Source: Shinella sp. XGS7 (GTDB lineage: Bacteria > Pseudomonadota > Gammaproteobacteria > Burkholderiales > Burkholderiaceae_C). From it: a DNA stretch of 64,000 bases. Location: positions 4,663,001 to 4,727,000 of the forward strand of contig NZ_CP084758.1 of assembly GCF_020535565.1 (NCBI RefSeq). Reading direction: 5' to 3'. Below, one piece after another: positions 1 to 13,078 of this stretch. A model generated the notes under the pieces. The model saw nothing but the letters and a program-made list of their open reading frames with translations, did no database searches and was not told the DNA's origin. Position numbers and translations under genes: made by a program. Position 1 is the first letter of the stretch. Each line of letters opens with the position of its first letter.

Positions 1-1457
1 CTCAGGCCCTCGACATGGCGCTTGTGCACATGGCGATTCTTCAGCCACTGCGGGGCCAGGGAGCCCGTCAGCATGCCCAGCATGGCGGCCAGCAGGCCGG
101 CCAGCTGGCCCGGGAAGCTCTCGCCCAGATTGCTCACCTGGGGCATGAAGAAGATCCACACGGCGATGCCCGCGGCCAGCGAGAAGATGGCGCCCTGGGT
201 GGTGGCGCGCTTCCAGTACAGGCCGAAGACCAGGGGCACGAAGGCGCCCACCAGGGTGACCTGGTAGGCCGAGGACACCAACTCATAGATCGAAGTGCCC
301 TTCATCGCGATCGCGTAGGCCAGCACCAGCAGGGCGAAGATCACGATGGTCCAGCGCATGGCCAGCAGCTGCTCGCGGTCCTTCATCTGCGGGCGCAGAT
401 TCTTCAGGATGTTCTCGACAAAACTGGTCGAGGGCGCCAGCAGGGTGGCCGAGGAGGTGCTCTTGATGGCCGAAAGCAGCGCGCCGAAGAAGAGGATCTG
501 CATCACCAGGGGCATATGGGTGAGCACATAGGTGGGCAGCAGCTTCTGGTAGTCGTCGCGCGCCACGTCCAGGGCCTGCTGGCCCATCACCACCACGGCG
601 CTGGACACGATGAACATAGGCACGAAGGCGAACAGGATGTAGCTGACGCCGCCGATCACGGCGCCCTTGCGCGCCGTCTCGGCGTCCTTGGCCGACATCA
701 CGCGCTGGAACACGTCCTGCTGCGGGATGCTGCCCAGCATCATGGTGATGGCCGCGCCCACGAACATCGCGATGTCGGTGAAGGTGGGCTCGGGCATCAG
801 GCGGAACAGGACATTGGCGCGGGCCATGTCCAGCACCTTGTCGGCGCCGCCGGCCAGGTCGGCCGAGAAGATGGCGATGATGGACAGGCCCACGACCAGC
901 ACGATCATCTGGATGAAGTCGGTCCAGGCCACGGCCAGGAAGCCGCCCACCACCACATAGATCAGCACGGCCAGCAGACCCACGATCATGCCGGCCGTCT
1001 CGGACATGGCGCCATTGGTCAGCACCGAGAACACCAGGCCCAGGGCCGTGATCTGGGCGGCCACCCAGCCCAGATAGCTGAGGATGATGGCGCTGGAGCA
1101 GAAGACCTCCACACCCTTGCCATAGCGCTCGCGGAAGAAGTCGCCGATGGTCAGCAGATTGAGCTTGTAGAGCTTGGCGGCGAAGAAGGTGCCCACCAGC
1201 ACCAGGCACATGCCGGCGCCGAAAGGGTCCTCGATGATGGCGTTGAGGCCGCCCTGCACGAACTTGGCCGGAATGCCCATCACCGTCTCCGCGCCGAACC
1301 AGGTGGCGAAGGTGGTGGTGATCACCATGATCAGGGGCAGGCTGCGGCCGGCGATCGCGAAGTCGGTCGTGTTCTTGATGCGGCTGCCGGCCCAGACGCC
1401 CAGGGCCAGGGTCCCCAGCAGGTAGAGGACAACGAAGACGATCAGGGTGATGTTCAT
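1..1457 (-). CDS. Sodium:solute symporter (SSS family), cut by the left window edge
   Basis: The minus-strand frame starting at the ATG at 1457 encodes an integral membrane protein of at least 485 residues with no stop before the window edge, so the C-terminus is missing. It begins MNITLIVFVVLYLLGT and continues with many hydrophobic helices. Near residues 30-60 it has the SSS-type region TDFAIAGRSLPL followed by TTTFATWFGAETVMG, and later GDFFRERYG and GGFLAVAWTDFIQM, which fit sodium-coupled solute symporters. Substrate cannot be read from sequence; monocarboxylates or amino acids are possible. It lies 139 bp downstream of the histidine kinase on the same strand, so the kinase may sense or control this uptake, but that is inference. 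A long plus-strand open frame over the same DNA is a GC-rich shadow. Confidence 0.85.
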   Translation of the reverse strand, partial: MNITLIVFVVLYLLGTLALGVWAGSRIKNTTDFAIAGRSLPLIMVITTTFATWFGAETVMGIPAKFVQGGLNAIIEDPFGAGMCLVLVGTFFAAKLYKLNLLTIGDFFRERYGKGVEVFCSSAIILSYLGWVAAQITALGLVFSVLTNGAMSETAGMIVGLLAVLIYVVVGGFLAVAWTDFIQMIVLVVGLSIIAIFSADLAGGADKVLDMARANVLFRLMPEPTFTDIAMFVGAAITMMLGSIPQQDVFQRVMSAKDAETARKGAVIGGVSYILFAFVPMFIVSSAVVVMGQQALDVARDDYQKLLPTYVLTHMPLVMQILFFGALLSAIKSTSSATLLAPSTSFVENILKNLRPQMKDREQLLAMRWTIVIFALLVLAYAIAMKGTSIYELVSSAYQVTLVGAFVPLVFGLYWKRATTQGAIFSLAAGIAVWIFFMPQVSNLGESFPGQLAGLLAAMLGMLTGSLAPQWLKNRHVHKRHVEGL

Positions 1458-1596
1458 GACCGGAGCCCGGGCTGGGGCGGAACAAGATGTGGACGAGGGA
1501 TCCCGCCGGGGCGGGGCGAAATGCGGGGCGCATTATCCCCAAATGTAGGGAGTTCGCCGCGGCAGCGCCCTCTAGATGCAAGAAGCAGGCCGCCGC

Positions 1597-5556
<3,960 letters not shown>

Positions 5557-5587
5557 GCCGCCAGCCTAGGGGAAAGCGGAGGCGCGC

Positions 5588-5609
5588 AAAAGCAGGGAAA
5601 GCTCCCTGC
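5588..5609 (-). terminator. Rho-independent terminator after ubiB
   Basis: Read on the minus strand, 5609-5592 forms a perfect 7-bp stem (GCAGGGA/TCCCTGC) with a 4-nt loop, followed directly by TTTT. It lies 8 nt past the ubiB stop and before the histidine kinase start at 5556, so it should end the ubiJ-ubiB transcript. Confidence 0.7.
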
Positions 5610-5616
5610 CGCCCCC

Positions 5617-7176
5617 TCAGCTCAGGATACCGAAGCGCACCAGCAGCTGGGCCAGCACCAGGCCGGCGGTGAAGCCTATGCCCACAAAGAGCACGGCGCG
5701 CAGCAGTCGGTTGGTGCCGCGCTGCTCGTGCAGCAGGGCCAGCAGCAGATCGCGCTCATGCCCCTCGGCGCGGCGGCGCAGGCTGTCGTGCAGCAGGCGC
5801 GGCAGCTCGGGGAAGATCTGGGCAAAGCGCGGCGCTTCCTTCTTGATCTGACCCACGAAGGCGCGCCAGCCCACCTGCTCGTCCATCCAGCGCTCGAGGA
5901 AGGGCTTGGCCGTGGCCCAGAGATCCAGATCCGGATCCAGCTGGCGGCCCAGGCCTTCGATATTGAGCAGGGTCTTCTGCAGCAGCACCAGCTGGGGCTG
6001 GACCTCCACATTGAAGCGGCGCGAGATCTGGAACAGGCGCATCAAGACCTGACCCAAGGAGATGTCCTTGAGCGGGCGGTCGAAATGCGGCTCGCAGACG
6101 GTGCGCACCGCGCTTTCCAGCTCGTCCACCCGGGTCTCGGCCGGCACCCAGCCCGACTCGATGTGCAGCTCGGCCACGCGCTTGTAGTCGCGGCGGAAGA
6201 AGGCGATGAAGTTCTGCGCCAGGTATTCCTTGTCGGTCTCGGTGAGCGTGCCGATGATGCCGAAGTCCAGGGCCACATAGCGGCCGAAGGTGGCCGGGGC
6301 CAGGCTGACCTGGATATTGCCCTGGTGCATGTCGGCATGGAAGAAGCCGTCACGGAAGACCTGGGTGAAGAAGATGGTCACGCCGTCGCGGGCCAGCTTC
6401 TTGATGTCCACGCCCGCATCGCGCAGACGCTGCAGCTGGGAGATGGGCACGCCGGACATGCGCTCCATCACGATCACCTCGCTGCTGCACAGGTCCCAGT
6501 GCATCTCGGGCACCAGCACCAGATCCAGGCCCTGCATATTGCGGCGCAGCTGGGCGGCGTTGGCGGCCTCGCGCACCAGATCCAGCTCGTCGTGCAGGTA
6601 TTTGTCGAACTCGGCCACCACCTCGCGGGCCTTGAGGCGCCGGCCGTCGGCCGAGAAGCGCTCCACCCAGCCGGCCAGGGTGCGCAGCAGGGCCAGATCG
6701 TCGTCGATCACGTCCAGCATGCCCGGGCGCAGCACCTTGACCGCCACCTCTCGGCCATCGGGCAGCACGGCGAAATGCACCTGGGCGATGGAGGCGCTAG
6801 CCACCGGTTCAGCCTCGAAGCTGGCAAACAGCTGCTCGATGGGGCGGCCGAAGGCCTTTTCCACCAGGGCGCGCGACTGCGCTGCCGGGAAGGGGGGCAC
6901 CCGATCCTGCAGGCGCGCCAGCTCTTCGATGATGTCTTCCGGCACCAGGTCGCGCCGGGTGGACAGCACCTGGCCGAACTTCACGAAGATGGGGCCCAGA
7001 TGCTCCAGGGCCAGGCGCAGGCGTGCGCCGCGCGGCTGCTCCCAGCTGCGGCCGGCCGAGACCAGGCGGCGCAGCAGGCGCACGCGCCGCTGCCGGAAGC
7101 CCGACAGGGCCAGGTCATCCAGTCCGTATCGCGCGAAGGTCCAGAGGATGACCAGCAGGCGCGCCAGATACCTCAT
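5617..7176 (-). CDS. ubiB: Ubiquinone biosynthesis protein kinase-like UbiB
   Basis: 519 residues, the usual UbiB length. It shows the family signature [14 protein letters not shown] near residue 64 (KxGQ motif), the alanine/serine-rich loop SASIAQVH in place of a glycine-rich loop, the lysine in VAVKVLRPG, the catalytic segment HADMHQGNI and the DFG motif in ALDFGIIG. Two C-terminal hydrophobic helices anchor it in the inner membrane. UbiB is an atypical kinase/ATPase needed for coenzyme Q synthesis. Its start overlaps the ubiJ stop by 4 bp (ATGA), so the two are translationally coupled. Confidence 0.97.
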   Translation of the reverse strand: MRYLARLLVILWTFARYGLDDLALSGFRQRRVRLLRRLVSAGRSWEQPRGARLRLALEHLGPIFVKFGQVLSTRRDLVPEDIIEELARLQDRVPPFPAAQSRALVEKAFGRPIEQLFASFEAEPVASASIAQVHFAVLPDGREVAVKVLRPGMLDVIDDDLALLRTLAGWVERFSADGRRLKAREVVAEFDKYLHDELDLVREAANAAQLRRNMQGLDLVLVPEMHWDLCSSEVIVMERMSGVPISQLQRLRDAGVDIKKLARDGVTIFFTQVFRDGFFHADMHQGNIQVSLAPATFGRYVALDFGIIGTLTETDKEYLAQNFIAFFRRDYKRVAELHIESGWVPAETRVDELESAVRTVCEPHFDRPLKDISLGQVLMRLFQISRRFNVEVQPQLVLLQKTLLNIEGLGRQLDPDLDLWATAKPFLERWMDEQVGWRAFVGQIKKEAPRFAQIFPELPRLLHDSLRRRAEGHERDLLLALLHEQRGTNRLLRAVLFVGIGFTAGLVLAQLLVRFGILS

Positions 7177-7700
7177 GCGGCCTTGCCACCCGACGCGCCC
7201 GGCATCAGCCGGGCCGCGCTCTTGGCCAGCAGGGCCAGGCCTTGCGCCGCCGCCCGGCCCCAGCGGGCCAGTTGGTGGGCCGGCGCGGGACCGACGATCT
7301 GGGCCAGATCGTCCTCGATATCCCAGCGGAGGTTGTCCATCAGCCAGCTCAGCTCGCCCGCGAAGGCGGCGTCGCCCTGCACCGAGACCTGAGGCTTCTC
7401 GCCGGTGAGCGCGCCCAGAGCCAGCAGGGCCGGGTTGCTGGCGTCCAGCTCGATGCGCAAGGCCTCGGGCGGGGCTTCGTCCAGCCGCTCCAGCAGGCCG
7501 GCCCGGGTGATGCCCAGGGCCAGATCGGGCGCGGCCGGCAGCAGGGCCGGCCAGCCTCGAAGATGCACCACGATGGCGCGTCCGGCATGGGGAGCGAGTC
7601 GCGCCGTCGCCACGGCCTCGCGACCGATGACATGGTTAAGCAACAGGCAGATGCGATCCTGCACTGCCGGCGCCAAAAGCTTGGACCAATCTTCAAACAT
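7173..7700 (-). CDS. ubiJ: Ubiquinone biosynthesis accessory factor UbiJ (SCP2-like lipid-binding)
   Basis: 175 residues. The N-terminal half has an SCP2-type lipid-binding fold pattern ([27 protein letters not shown], then [17 protein letters not shown]), and the C-terminal half has the UbiJ signature [20 protein letters not shown]. UbiJ binds hydrophobic Q intermediates and supports the Ubi complex. It precedes ubiB with a 4-bp overlap, the arrangement known from enteric ubiE-ubiJ-ubiB operons. Here ubiE is not adjacent but about 34 kb upstream at 41503-42234, on the same strand. Confidence 0.9.
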   Translation of the reverse strand: MFEDWSKLLAPAVQDRICLLLNHVIGREAVATARLAPHAGRAIVVHLRGWPALLPAAPDLALGITRAGLLERLDEAPPEALRIELDASNPALLALGALTGEKPQVSVQGDAAFAGELSWLMDNLRWDIEDDLAQIVGPAPAHQLARWGRAAAQGLALLAKSAARLMPGASGGKAA

Positions 7701-7736
7701 GCGGCGATTGTAGGCAGCGCTTACATGTCAAGCGAA

Positions 7737-7773
7737 CTAGGGGGTAGGACTTCCCCGGAGTCGACTCTCGAAT
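7737..7773 (+). promoter_or_regulatory. Candidate promoter/operator of the left EPS operon
   Basis: The 184-bp gap between the divergent ubiJ and priming-transferase genes contains CTAGGGGGTAGG (7737-7748) and, 26 nt from the centre of the G run, a weak -10-like TCGAAT (7768-7773). A similar TTAGGGGGAG with the same 26-nt spacing to TACACT precedes epsD at the other end of the locus. No good -35 box is visible, which would fit activator-dependent transcription. This is a pattern guess, not a proven promoter. Confidence 0.3.
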
Positions 7774-7884
7774 GAGGGAGAATTCGCGCTTCGAACCGAG
7801 CCGGGGAGGGCTTGGCCGGAACGCGTGGGTTGAGGGCTGCCGCCATCGCAAAGCGCCCGAACAAACGCCAGGAGCGTGAGGACA

Positions 7885-9278
7885 ATGTTTGAGGATCGCA
7901 GTTACAAAAGAACTTTCTACAGCGCCCCCCAATCGGTCGAGTCCCTGATTGCGGCGTTTCTGGAGCCGGGGCTCATCGTCCTGTGCTATCTGGCCGTCAA
8001 TGCCTGGTTCGACGAACCGGTGCTGCGATCCACGCTCACCCTGTGCCTGCTGGTCTTCGCCCTGACCTTTCCGGGGCGCAACCGCTTTTCCGAACACCCC
8101 GTCAGCGCCGCCATCGACGTGCTGAGCTCCTGGCTGATGCTGCTGGCCATCCTGGCCCTGTGCGGCTATGCCACCAGCAGCATGGGTTACTTCGAGAACC
8201 ATGTGCTGCTGTGGTGGGCCGGCCTGACCCCGGTGCTGCAGATCGTGGCCATCGAGTGCGGCCGGCGCGTGCTGCGCTGGCATGCCACGCAGCCAGAGGC
8301 CAAGCGCATTGCCGTGATCGTGGGTGGTGGCGCCCTGGGCGCCAAGGTGGCACGTGCTCTGCGCGAAGGTGATGATCGCAGCCGCAGCGTGGCCGGCTTC
8401 TTCGATGACCGGCAGGACGAGCGCCTGCACGCCGAGGCCGCCCCCTCCTGCTGGGTAATCTGGCCCAGGTGGGCGACTACGTCCGTGAGCAGGGCGTGCG
8501 CGAGGTCTACATCACCCTGCCCCTGGGCTCCCAGCCCCGCATCGTGCAGTTGCTGGAGCAGCTGCAGGGCACCACGGCCTCGCTCTTCTTCGTGCCGGAT
8601 GTGTTCGGCATCTCCATCATCCAGGGCCGTCTGCAGGACATGAACGGCGTGCCCGTGGTGGGCATCTGCGAGACGCCTTTCACGGGCACCAACGAGCTGG
8701 TCAAGCGCATCAGCGATATCGTGCTGTCGTTGCTGATCCTGGTGCTGATCTCGCCCATCCTGCTGGCCGTGGCCATCGGTGTGAAGCTGAGCTCGCCCGG
8801 CCCCATCATCTTCAAGCAGCGCCGCAACGGCCTGGATGGCGAGGAGATCATCGTCTACAAGTTCCGCTCCATGCGGACCCAGGACAACGGCCCGGTGGTC
8901 AAGCAGGCCACCAAGGGCGACCCGCGCATCACCAAGTTCGGCGCCTTCATCCGCCGCACCTCGCTGGACGAGCTGCCGCAGTTCATCAATGTGCTGCAGG
9001 GCCGTATGAGCATCGTGGGCCCGCGTCCGCATGCCGTGGCCCACAACGAGGAATACCGCCAGCTGATCAAGGCCTATATGGTGCGCCACAAGGTCAAGCC
9101 CGGCATCACCGGCTGGGCCCAGGTCAACGGCCTGCGCGGCGAGACCGACACCATCGACAAGATGAAGGCCCGGGTCGAATACGATCTGGAGTACCTGCGC
9201 AACTGGTCGCTGGGCCTGGATTTGCAGATCATCGTGCGCACCGTGCGCCTGATGATCTTCGATCGCCACGCCTACTGA
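7885..9278 (+). pseudogene. Undecaprenyl-phosphate glucose phosphotransferase (WcaJ/EpsB type), frameshifted
   Basis: This enzyme family transfers a sugar-phosphate to undecaprenyl phosphate and primes EPS repeat synthesis at the inner membrane. The first frame (ATG at 7885, behind AGGAG; a GTG at 7876 is less likely) encodes four or five hydrophobic helices and a nucleotide-fold segment IAVIVGGGALGAKVA, then derails after HAEAAP. The continuation sits in another frame from about 8442 (PLLLGNLAQVGDYV...) and holds the C-terminal transferase domain: VKRISDIVLS membrane anchor, KFRSMR, RRTSLDELPQFINVLQG, MSIVGPRPH, and GITGWAQVNGLRGE. Restoring one C to the C5 run at 8441-8445 joins the frames and gives about 464 residues. 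A base-calling error is at least as likely as real inactivation, because all catalytic motifs are intact. It leads the plus-strand EPS operon. Confidence 0.9.
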
Positions 9279-9317
9279 CGCCCTCCCCTGCGCCGCACCA
9301 CCGGTCCGCCACACACC

Positions 9318-10565
9318 ATGACGATTTCGCGCTCCCTCCCTTTCTCAGCCCCCCTGCTGCGTCCCATCAGCCTGGCCCTGCTGGGCCTGATGACCGGCGG
9401 GGCGGTCCTGGCCGAGCAGAGCCCCTACTACGTGGGCGGCGCCCTGGGCGTCACCCATGTGTCCAATATCTACCGGACCAACGGCACCAGTGCCAGCCCA
9501 CGCAACAATGACAATGTCACCACCGCCACCCTGCTGGCCGGCCTGGATCAGCGCTTCGGGCGCCAGCGCCTGTTTGGTGACGTGTCCCTGCGCAACAACC
9601 GCTACGCCAAGAACAAGTCCCTGGGCAATGACTCCTACGCGCTGAATGCCGGTCTGGACTGGGAGACCGTGAACCGGCTCTCGGGCCAGCTCAGCCTGAG
9701 CTCCAACCGCAATCTGGCCCAGTTCAATCCGGGAGGCGGCGCGCCCGAAATCACCAAGAAGAACATCGAGCAGGCCGACCAGGTGCGCGCCTCGGTGCGC
9801 TACGGGCTGGCCTCGCTGCTGAGCCTGGAAGGCTCGCTGACGCACCGCCGGCGCGAGTATTCCGCGCGTGAGTACGACGCCTATGACTTCAAGCAGGACA
9901 CCGCCTCCCTGGGCCTGAGCTACCGGCCTCGCGAGGCCTTGACCCTGGGCATTGCCGCCCGCTACAGCGAGGGCAGCTACCCCCATGTGCCGACCGTTGG
10001 CGGTATCTCTTTCAAGAACGACTTCACCGGCAAGGATCTGGACTTCACCGCCGGCTGGATACTCAGCGGCGCCTCCGCCCTCAATGCCCGGCTGAGCGCC
10101 AGCCGTCGCGACTACAAGCTTGAGGGGGCACGCGACTTCTCCGGCCTGACCGGCAGCCTGAGCTGGCGCTGGCAGCCCACGGCCAAGCTGCAGATCAACA
10201 GCAGCCTGACCCGCGACACCGGCGATGAGACCTCCTTCTCCAATCTGGGCAACCTGGGCGGCGTCACCAGCGACTACAGCCGCGTGACCAACAGCCTGCA
10301 GATCAACAGCAGCTACGAACTCACCGGCAAGCTGCTGCTCGATGCAGGCCTGAGCTACGCCAAACGCTCACAGAGCGACACCCTCGGCCTGCGCAATGGT
10401 TCCGAACAGACCTCGTCGTTGAGTCTGGGGGCCCGCTGGCTGGTCACCCGCTCCGGTCTGATCGGCTGCCAGATCAATCACGACCAGCGCAGCGCCGACG
10501 CTTCAGTCTCCACCCCCTACAGCGCCAACAGCTATGGCTGCTATGGCCAGCTGACCCTGCGCTGA
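9318..10565 (+). CDS. epsL: EpsL-like outer-membrane beta-barrel protein of EPS export
   Basis: 415 residues with an N-terminal signal peptide ending near VLAEQS. The rest is built of alternating hydrophobic/polar strands with paired Y/S/R patterns and ends in a strand closing on LTLR, as in outer-membrane barrels. Position between the priming transferase and galE, in a locus that also holds exosortase B and EpsD-EpsI, matches EpsL of exosortase-B-linked EPS loci, thought to be an outer-membrane export or anchoring component. The assignment rests on topology and context rather than on a motif. No strong ribosome binding site precedes the ATG; it follows the upstream stop by about 40 bp. Confidence 0.65.
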   Translation: MTISRSLPFSAPLLRPISLALLGLMTGGAVLAEQSPYYVGGALGVTHVSNIYRTNGTSASPRNNDNVTTATLLAGLDQRFGRQRLFGDVSLRNNRYAKNKSLGNDSYALNAGLDWETVNRLSGQLSLSSNRNLAQFNPGGGAPEITKKNIEQADQVRASVRYGLASLLSLEGSLTHRRREYSAREYDAYDFKQDTASLGLSYRPREALTLGIAARYSEGSYPHVPTVGGISFKNDFTGKDLDFTAGWILSGASALNARLSASRRDYKLEGARDFSGLTGSLSWRWQPTAKLQINSSLTRDTGDETSFSNLGNLGGVTSDYSRVTNSLQINSSYELTGKLLLDAGLSYAKRSQSDTLGLRNGSEQTSSLSLGARWLVTRSGLIGCQINHDQRSADASVSTPYSANSYGCYGQLTLR

Positions 10566-10577
10566 GCAACCCCACTC

Positions 10578-11606
10578 ATGACGGCCAAGATCCTGCTCAC
10601 CGGTGCCACCGGCTATATCGCGTCCCACACCTGGCTGGCCCTGCTGGAGGCCGGCTTCGAGGTGGTGGGCGTGGACAATTTCTCCAACAGCTCGCCCGAG
10701 GTGCTCAAGCGCCTGGAACGCCTGAGCGGCCGACCGCCGGTCTTCGAGCGCGCTGATGTGTGCGACGCCGCGGCGCTGGACGCCGTGTTCGCCGCCCACA
10801 AGCCGGCGGCTGTGGTGCACTTCGCCGCCTTCAAGGCCGTGGGCGAGTCGACGGCCATGCCCCTGGCCTACTACCGCAACAATCTGGGCGGCCTGGTCAA
10901 CACCTGCGAGACCATGTGCCGCCACGGCTGCTCGCGCATCGTCTTCAGCTCCAGCGCCACGGTCTATGGCGCGCCCCGCCCGCAAGACCTGCCCCTGCGC
11001 GAGGACGCGGCCCTCTCGGCCGTGAATCCCTACGGCGCCACCAAGCTGATGGGCGAAACCATCCTGCGCGATCTGGGCACAGCGGAGCCCGGCTGGCAGA
11101 CCGCCTGCCTGCGCTACTTCAACCCCGTGGGCGCGCATGAGAGCGGACTGATCGGCGAAGATCCGCGCGGCATCCCCAACAATCTGATGCCCTATGTGGC
11201 CCAGGTGGCCGTGGGGCGCCGCGCCGAGCTGCAGGTCTTTGGCAATGACTACGAGACACCGGACGGCACGGGGGTGCGCGACTACATCCATGTGGTGGAC
11301 CTGGCCGAGGGCCATGTGGCGGCCCTGCGCTACCTGCTTGCGGGCGGCGAATCGCTCACCGTCAATTTGGGCACGGGCCAGGGCTATAGCGTGCTGGACC
11401 TGGTGCGGGCATATGAGGCTGCCAGCGACCGTCCCATCCCCTACCGCATCGCCCCGCGCCGTACCGGCGACGCCGCCGCCTGCTGGGCCGACCCCACTCT
11501 GGCCCGCGAGAAGCTGGGCTGGAGCACCCGCTACGATCTGGCCCGCATGTGTGCGGACAGCTGGCGTTGGCAGCATATGAACCCACAGGGTTACGAGCAG
11601 GCATGA
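10578..11606 (+). CDS. galE: UDP-glucose 4-epimerase
   Basis: 342 residues, an extended short-chain dehydrogenase/epimerase. The NAD-binding loop is GATGYIAS (residues 9-16), slightly different from the usual GGxGYIGS. The catalytic Ser lies in FSSSATVYG (about 124-126), with Tyr152 and Lys156 in NPYGATK. GalE typical segments VDNFSNSSPEVL, HFAAFKAVGES, RYFNPVGAH and GTGVRDYIHVVDLAEGH are present. It interconverts UDP-Glc and UDP-Gal in the cytoplasm. Its stop overlaps the manC start (GCATGA), indicating translational coupling. Confidence 0.96.
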   Translation: MTAKILLTGATGYIASHTWLALLEAGFEVVGVDNFSNSSPEVLKRLERLSGRPPVFERADVCDAAALDAVFAAHKPAAVVHFAAFKAVGESTAMPLAYYRNNLGGLVNTCETMCRHGCSRIVFSSSATVYGAPRPQDLPLREDAALSAVNPYGATKLMGETILRDLGTAEPGWQTACLRYFNPVGAHESGLIGEDPRGIPNNLMPYVAQVAVGRRAELQVFGNDYETPDGTGVRDYIHVVDLAEGHVAALRYLLAGGESLTVNLGTGQGYSVLDLVRAYEAASDRPIPYRIAPRRTGDAAACWADPTLAREKLGWSTRYDLARMCADSWRWQHMNPQGYEQA

Positions 11607-13045
11607 ATACCATCCAGATCCAGCCGGTCATCATGGCCGGCGGCAGTGGCACCCGGCTCTGGCCCCTGTCGCGGGCCGGCTATCCCAAGCAGTTCCTGGT
11701 GCTGGAGGGCAATACCAGTCTCTTTCAGCAAGCAGCCCAGCGTCTGGCCGGCCTCGGCGGCGCGGACCGGCAAGCCCTGCCCCCTTTGATCGTGGGCAAT
11801 GAGGAGCACCGCTTCCTGGTGCTGGACCAGTTGCGTGAGCTGCGACTGGAGCCGGACGCTGTCCTGCTGGAGCCGCTGGGTCGCAACACCGCGCCAGCCC
11901 TCACCCTGGCCGCTCTGCAGGCCCTCGAAGGTGGACGTGATCCAGTGCTGGTGGTCACCCCGGCCGATCAGACCATAGGCGATGCGGCGGCCTTCCATGG
12001 CGCCCTGGGCCAGGCCGTGCAGCAGGCCGCCGAAGGCGCCATCGTGATCCTGGGCATCACGCCCGATCGACCAGAGACGGGCTACGGCTATATCCGCACC
12101 CAGGCCGATGGCGAGGCGCTGGCCGTCGCCCAGTTCGTGGAAAAGCCCGACCTGGCCACGGCCGAGGGCTATCTGCGCGAAGGCGGCTACTACTGGAACA
12201 GCGGCATGTTCGTGCTGCGTGCCAGCCGCTGGATTGAAGCCCTGCAGGCCTTCCGCCCTGACATCCTGAGCGCTACCCAGGCCGCTTTTGCAGGCCGCAG
12301 CGTGGACGCCAAGTTCGTGCGCCCGGCCAAGGCCGAGTTCGCCGCTGTGCCCGCCGAGTCGGTGGACTACGCGGTGATGGAGCGCCTGCCCGGCAGCGGC
12401 CTGATGCCTTTGCGCATGGTGCCGCTGGATGCCGGCTGGAACGATCTGGGCGCCTGGGAGGCCGTCTGGCAGGTGGCGCCCAAGGACCACGCCGGCAACG
12501 CTGCCCGTGGCGACACCATCGTCGCCGACAGCCGCAACACCCTGGTGCATGCCACCAGCCGCCTGGTCTCGGTGGTGGGGCTGGAGGACGTGGTCGTGGT
12601 GGAAACGCCTGACGCCGTGCTGGTGGCCGACCGTGCGCGCAGCCAGGACGTGAAGAAGATCGTCCAGCGACTGGACAGCAGCCAGCGCGGCGAACACAGC
12701 CTGCACCGCAAGGTGCACCGACCCTGGGGCTGGTACGACAGCATCGACAATGGTCCGCGGCACCAGGTCAAGCGCATCATGGTCAAGCCCGGCGCGAGCT
12801 TGAGCCTACAGATGCACCACCACCGCGCCGAGCACTGGATCGTGGTGTCGGGTACGGCCGAGGTCACCGTGGGCGACAAGGTGATCCTGCTCAGCGAGAA
12901 CCAGAGCACCTACATCCCCCTGGGCGTCACCCACCGCCTGGCCAACCCGGGCAAGCTGCCGCTGGAGATCATCGAAGTCCAGTCCGGCTCCTACCTGGGC
13001 GAGGACGATATCGTCCGTTTCGAAGACACCTACGGGCGCCGCTAG
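11603..13045 (+). CDS. manC: Mannose-1-phosphate guanylyltransferase / mannose-6-phosphate isomerase
   Basis: 480 residues from the ATG at 11603; an in-frame upstream start at 11549 would lie inside galE and is not needed. The N-terminal nucleotidyltransferase has the pyrophosphorylase signature [22 protein letters not shown] and the later FVEKPD and YYWNSGMF. The C-terminal cupin-type isomerase domain has RPWGWYDSID, VKPGASLSLQMHHHRAEHWIVVSGTA and the QSTYIPLGVTHRL segment with metal-ligand histidines. The bifunctional enzyme makes GDP-mannose. No gmd/fcl genes follow in the window, so mannose rather than fucose is the likely end product. Confidence 0.95.
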   Translation: MNTIQIQPVIMAGGSGTRLWPLSRAGYPKQFLVLEGNTSLFQQAAQRLAGLGGADRQALPPLIVGNEEHRFLVLDQLRELRLEPDAVLLEPLGRNTAPALTLAALQALEGGRDPVLVVTPADQTIGDAAAFHGALGQAVQQAAEGAIVILGITPDRPETGYGYIRTQADGEALAVAQFVEKPDLATAEGYLREGGYYWNSGMFVLRASRWIEALQAFRPDILSATQAAFAGRSVDAKFVRPAKAEFAAVPAESVDYAVMERLPGSGLMPLRMVPLDAGWNDLGAWEAVWQVAPKDHAGNAARGDTIVADSRNTLVHATSRLVSVVGLEDVVVVETPDAVLVADRARSQDVKKIVQRLDSSQRGEHSLHRKVHRPWGWYDSIDNGPRHQVKRIMVKPGASLSLQMHHHRAEHWIVVSGTAEVTVGDKVILLSENQSTYIPLGVTHRLANPGKLPLEIIEVQSGSYLGEDDIVRFEDTYGRR

Positions 13046-13078
13046 GCCGCCCCATCCAAGCAATCAAGGGAGAGCATC

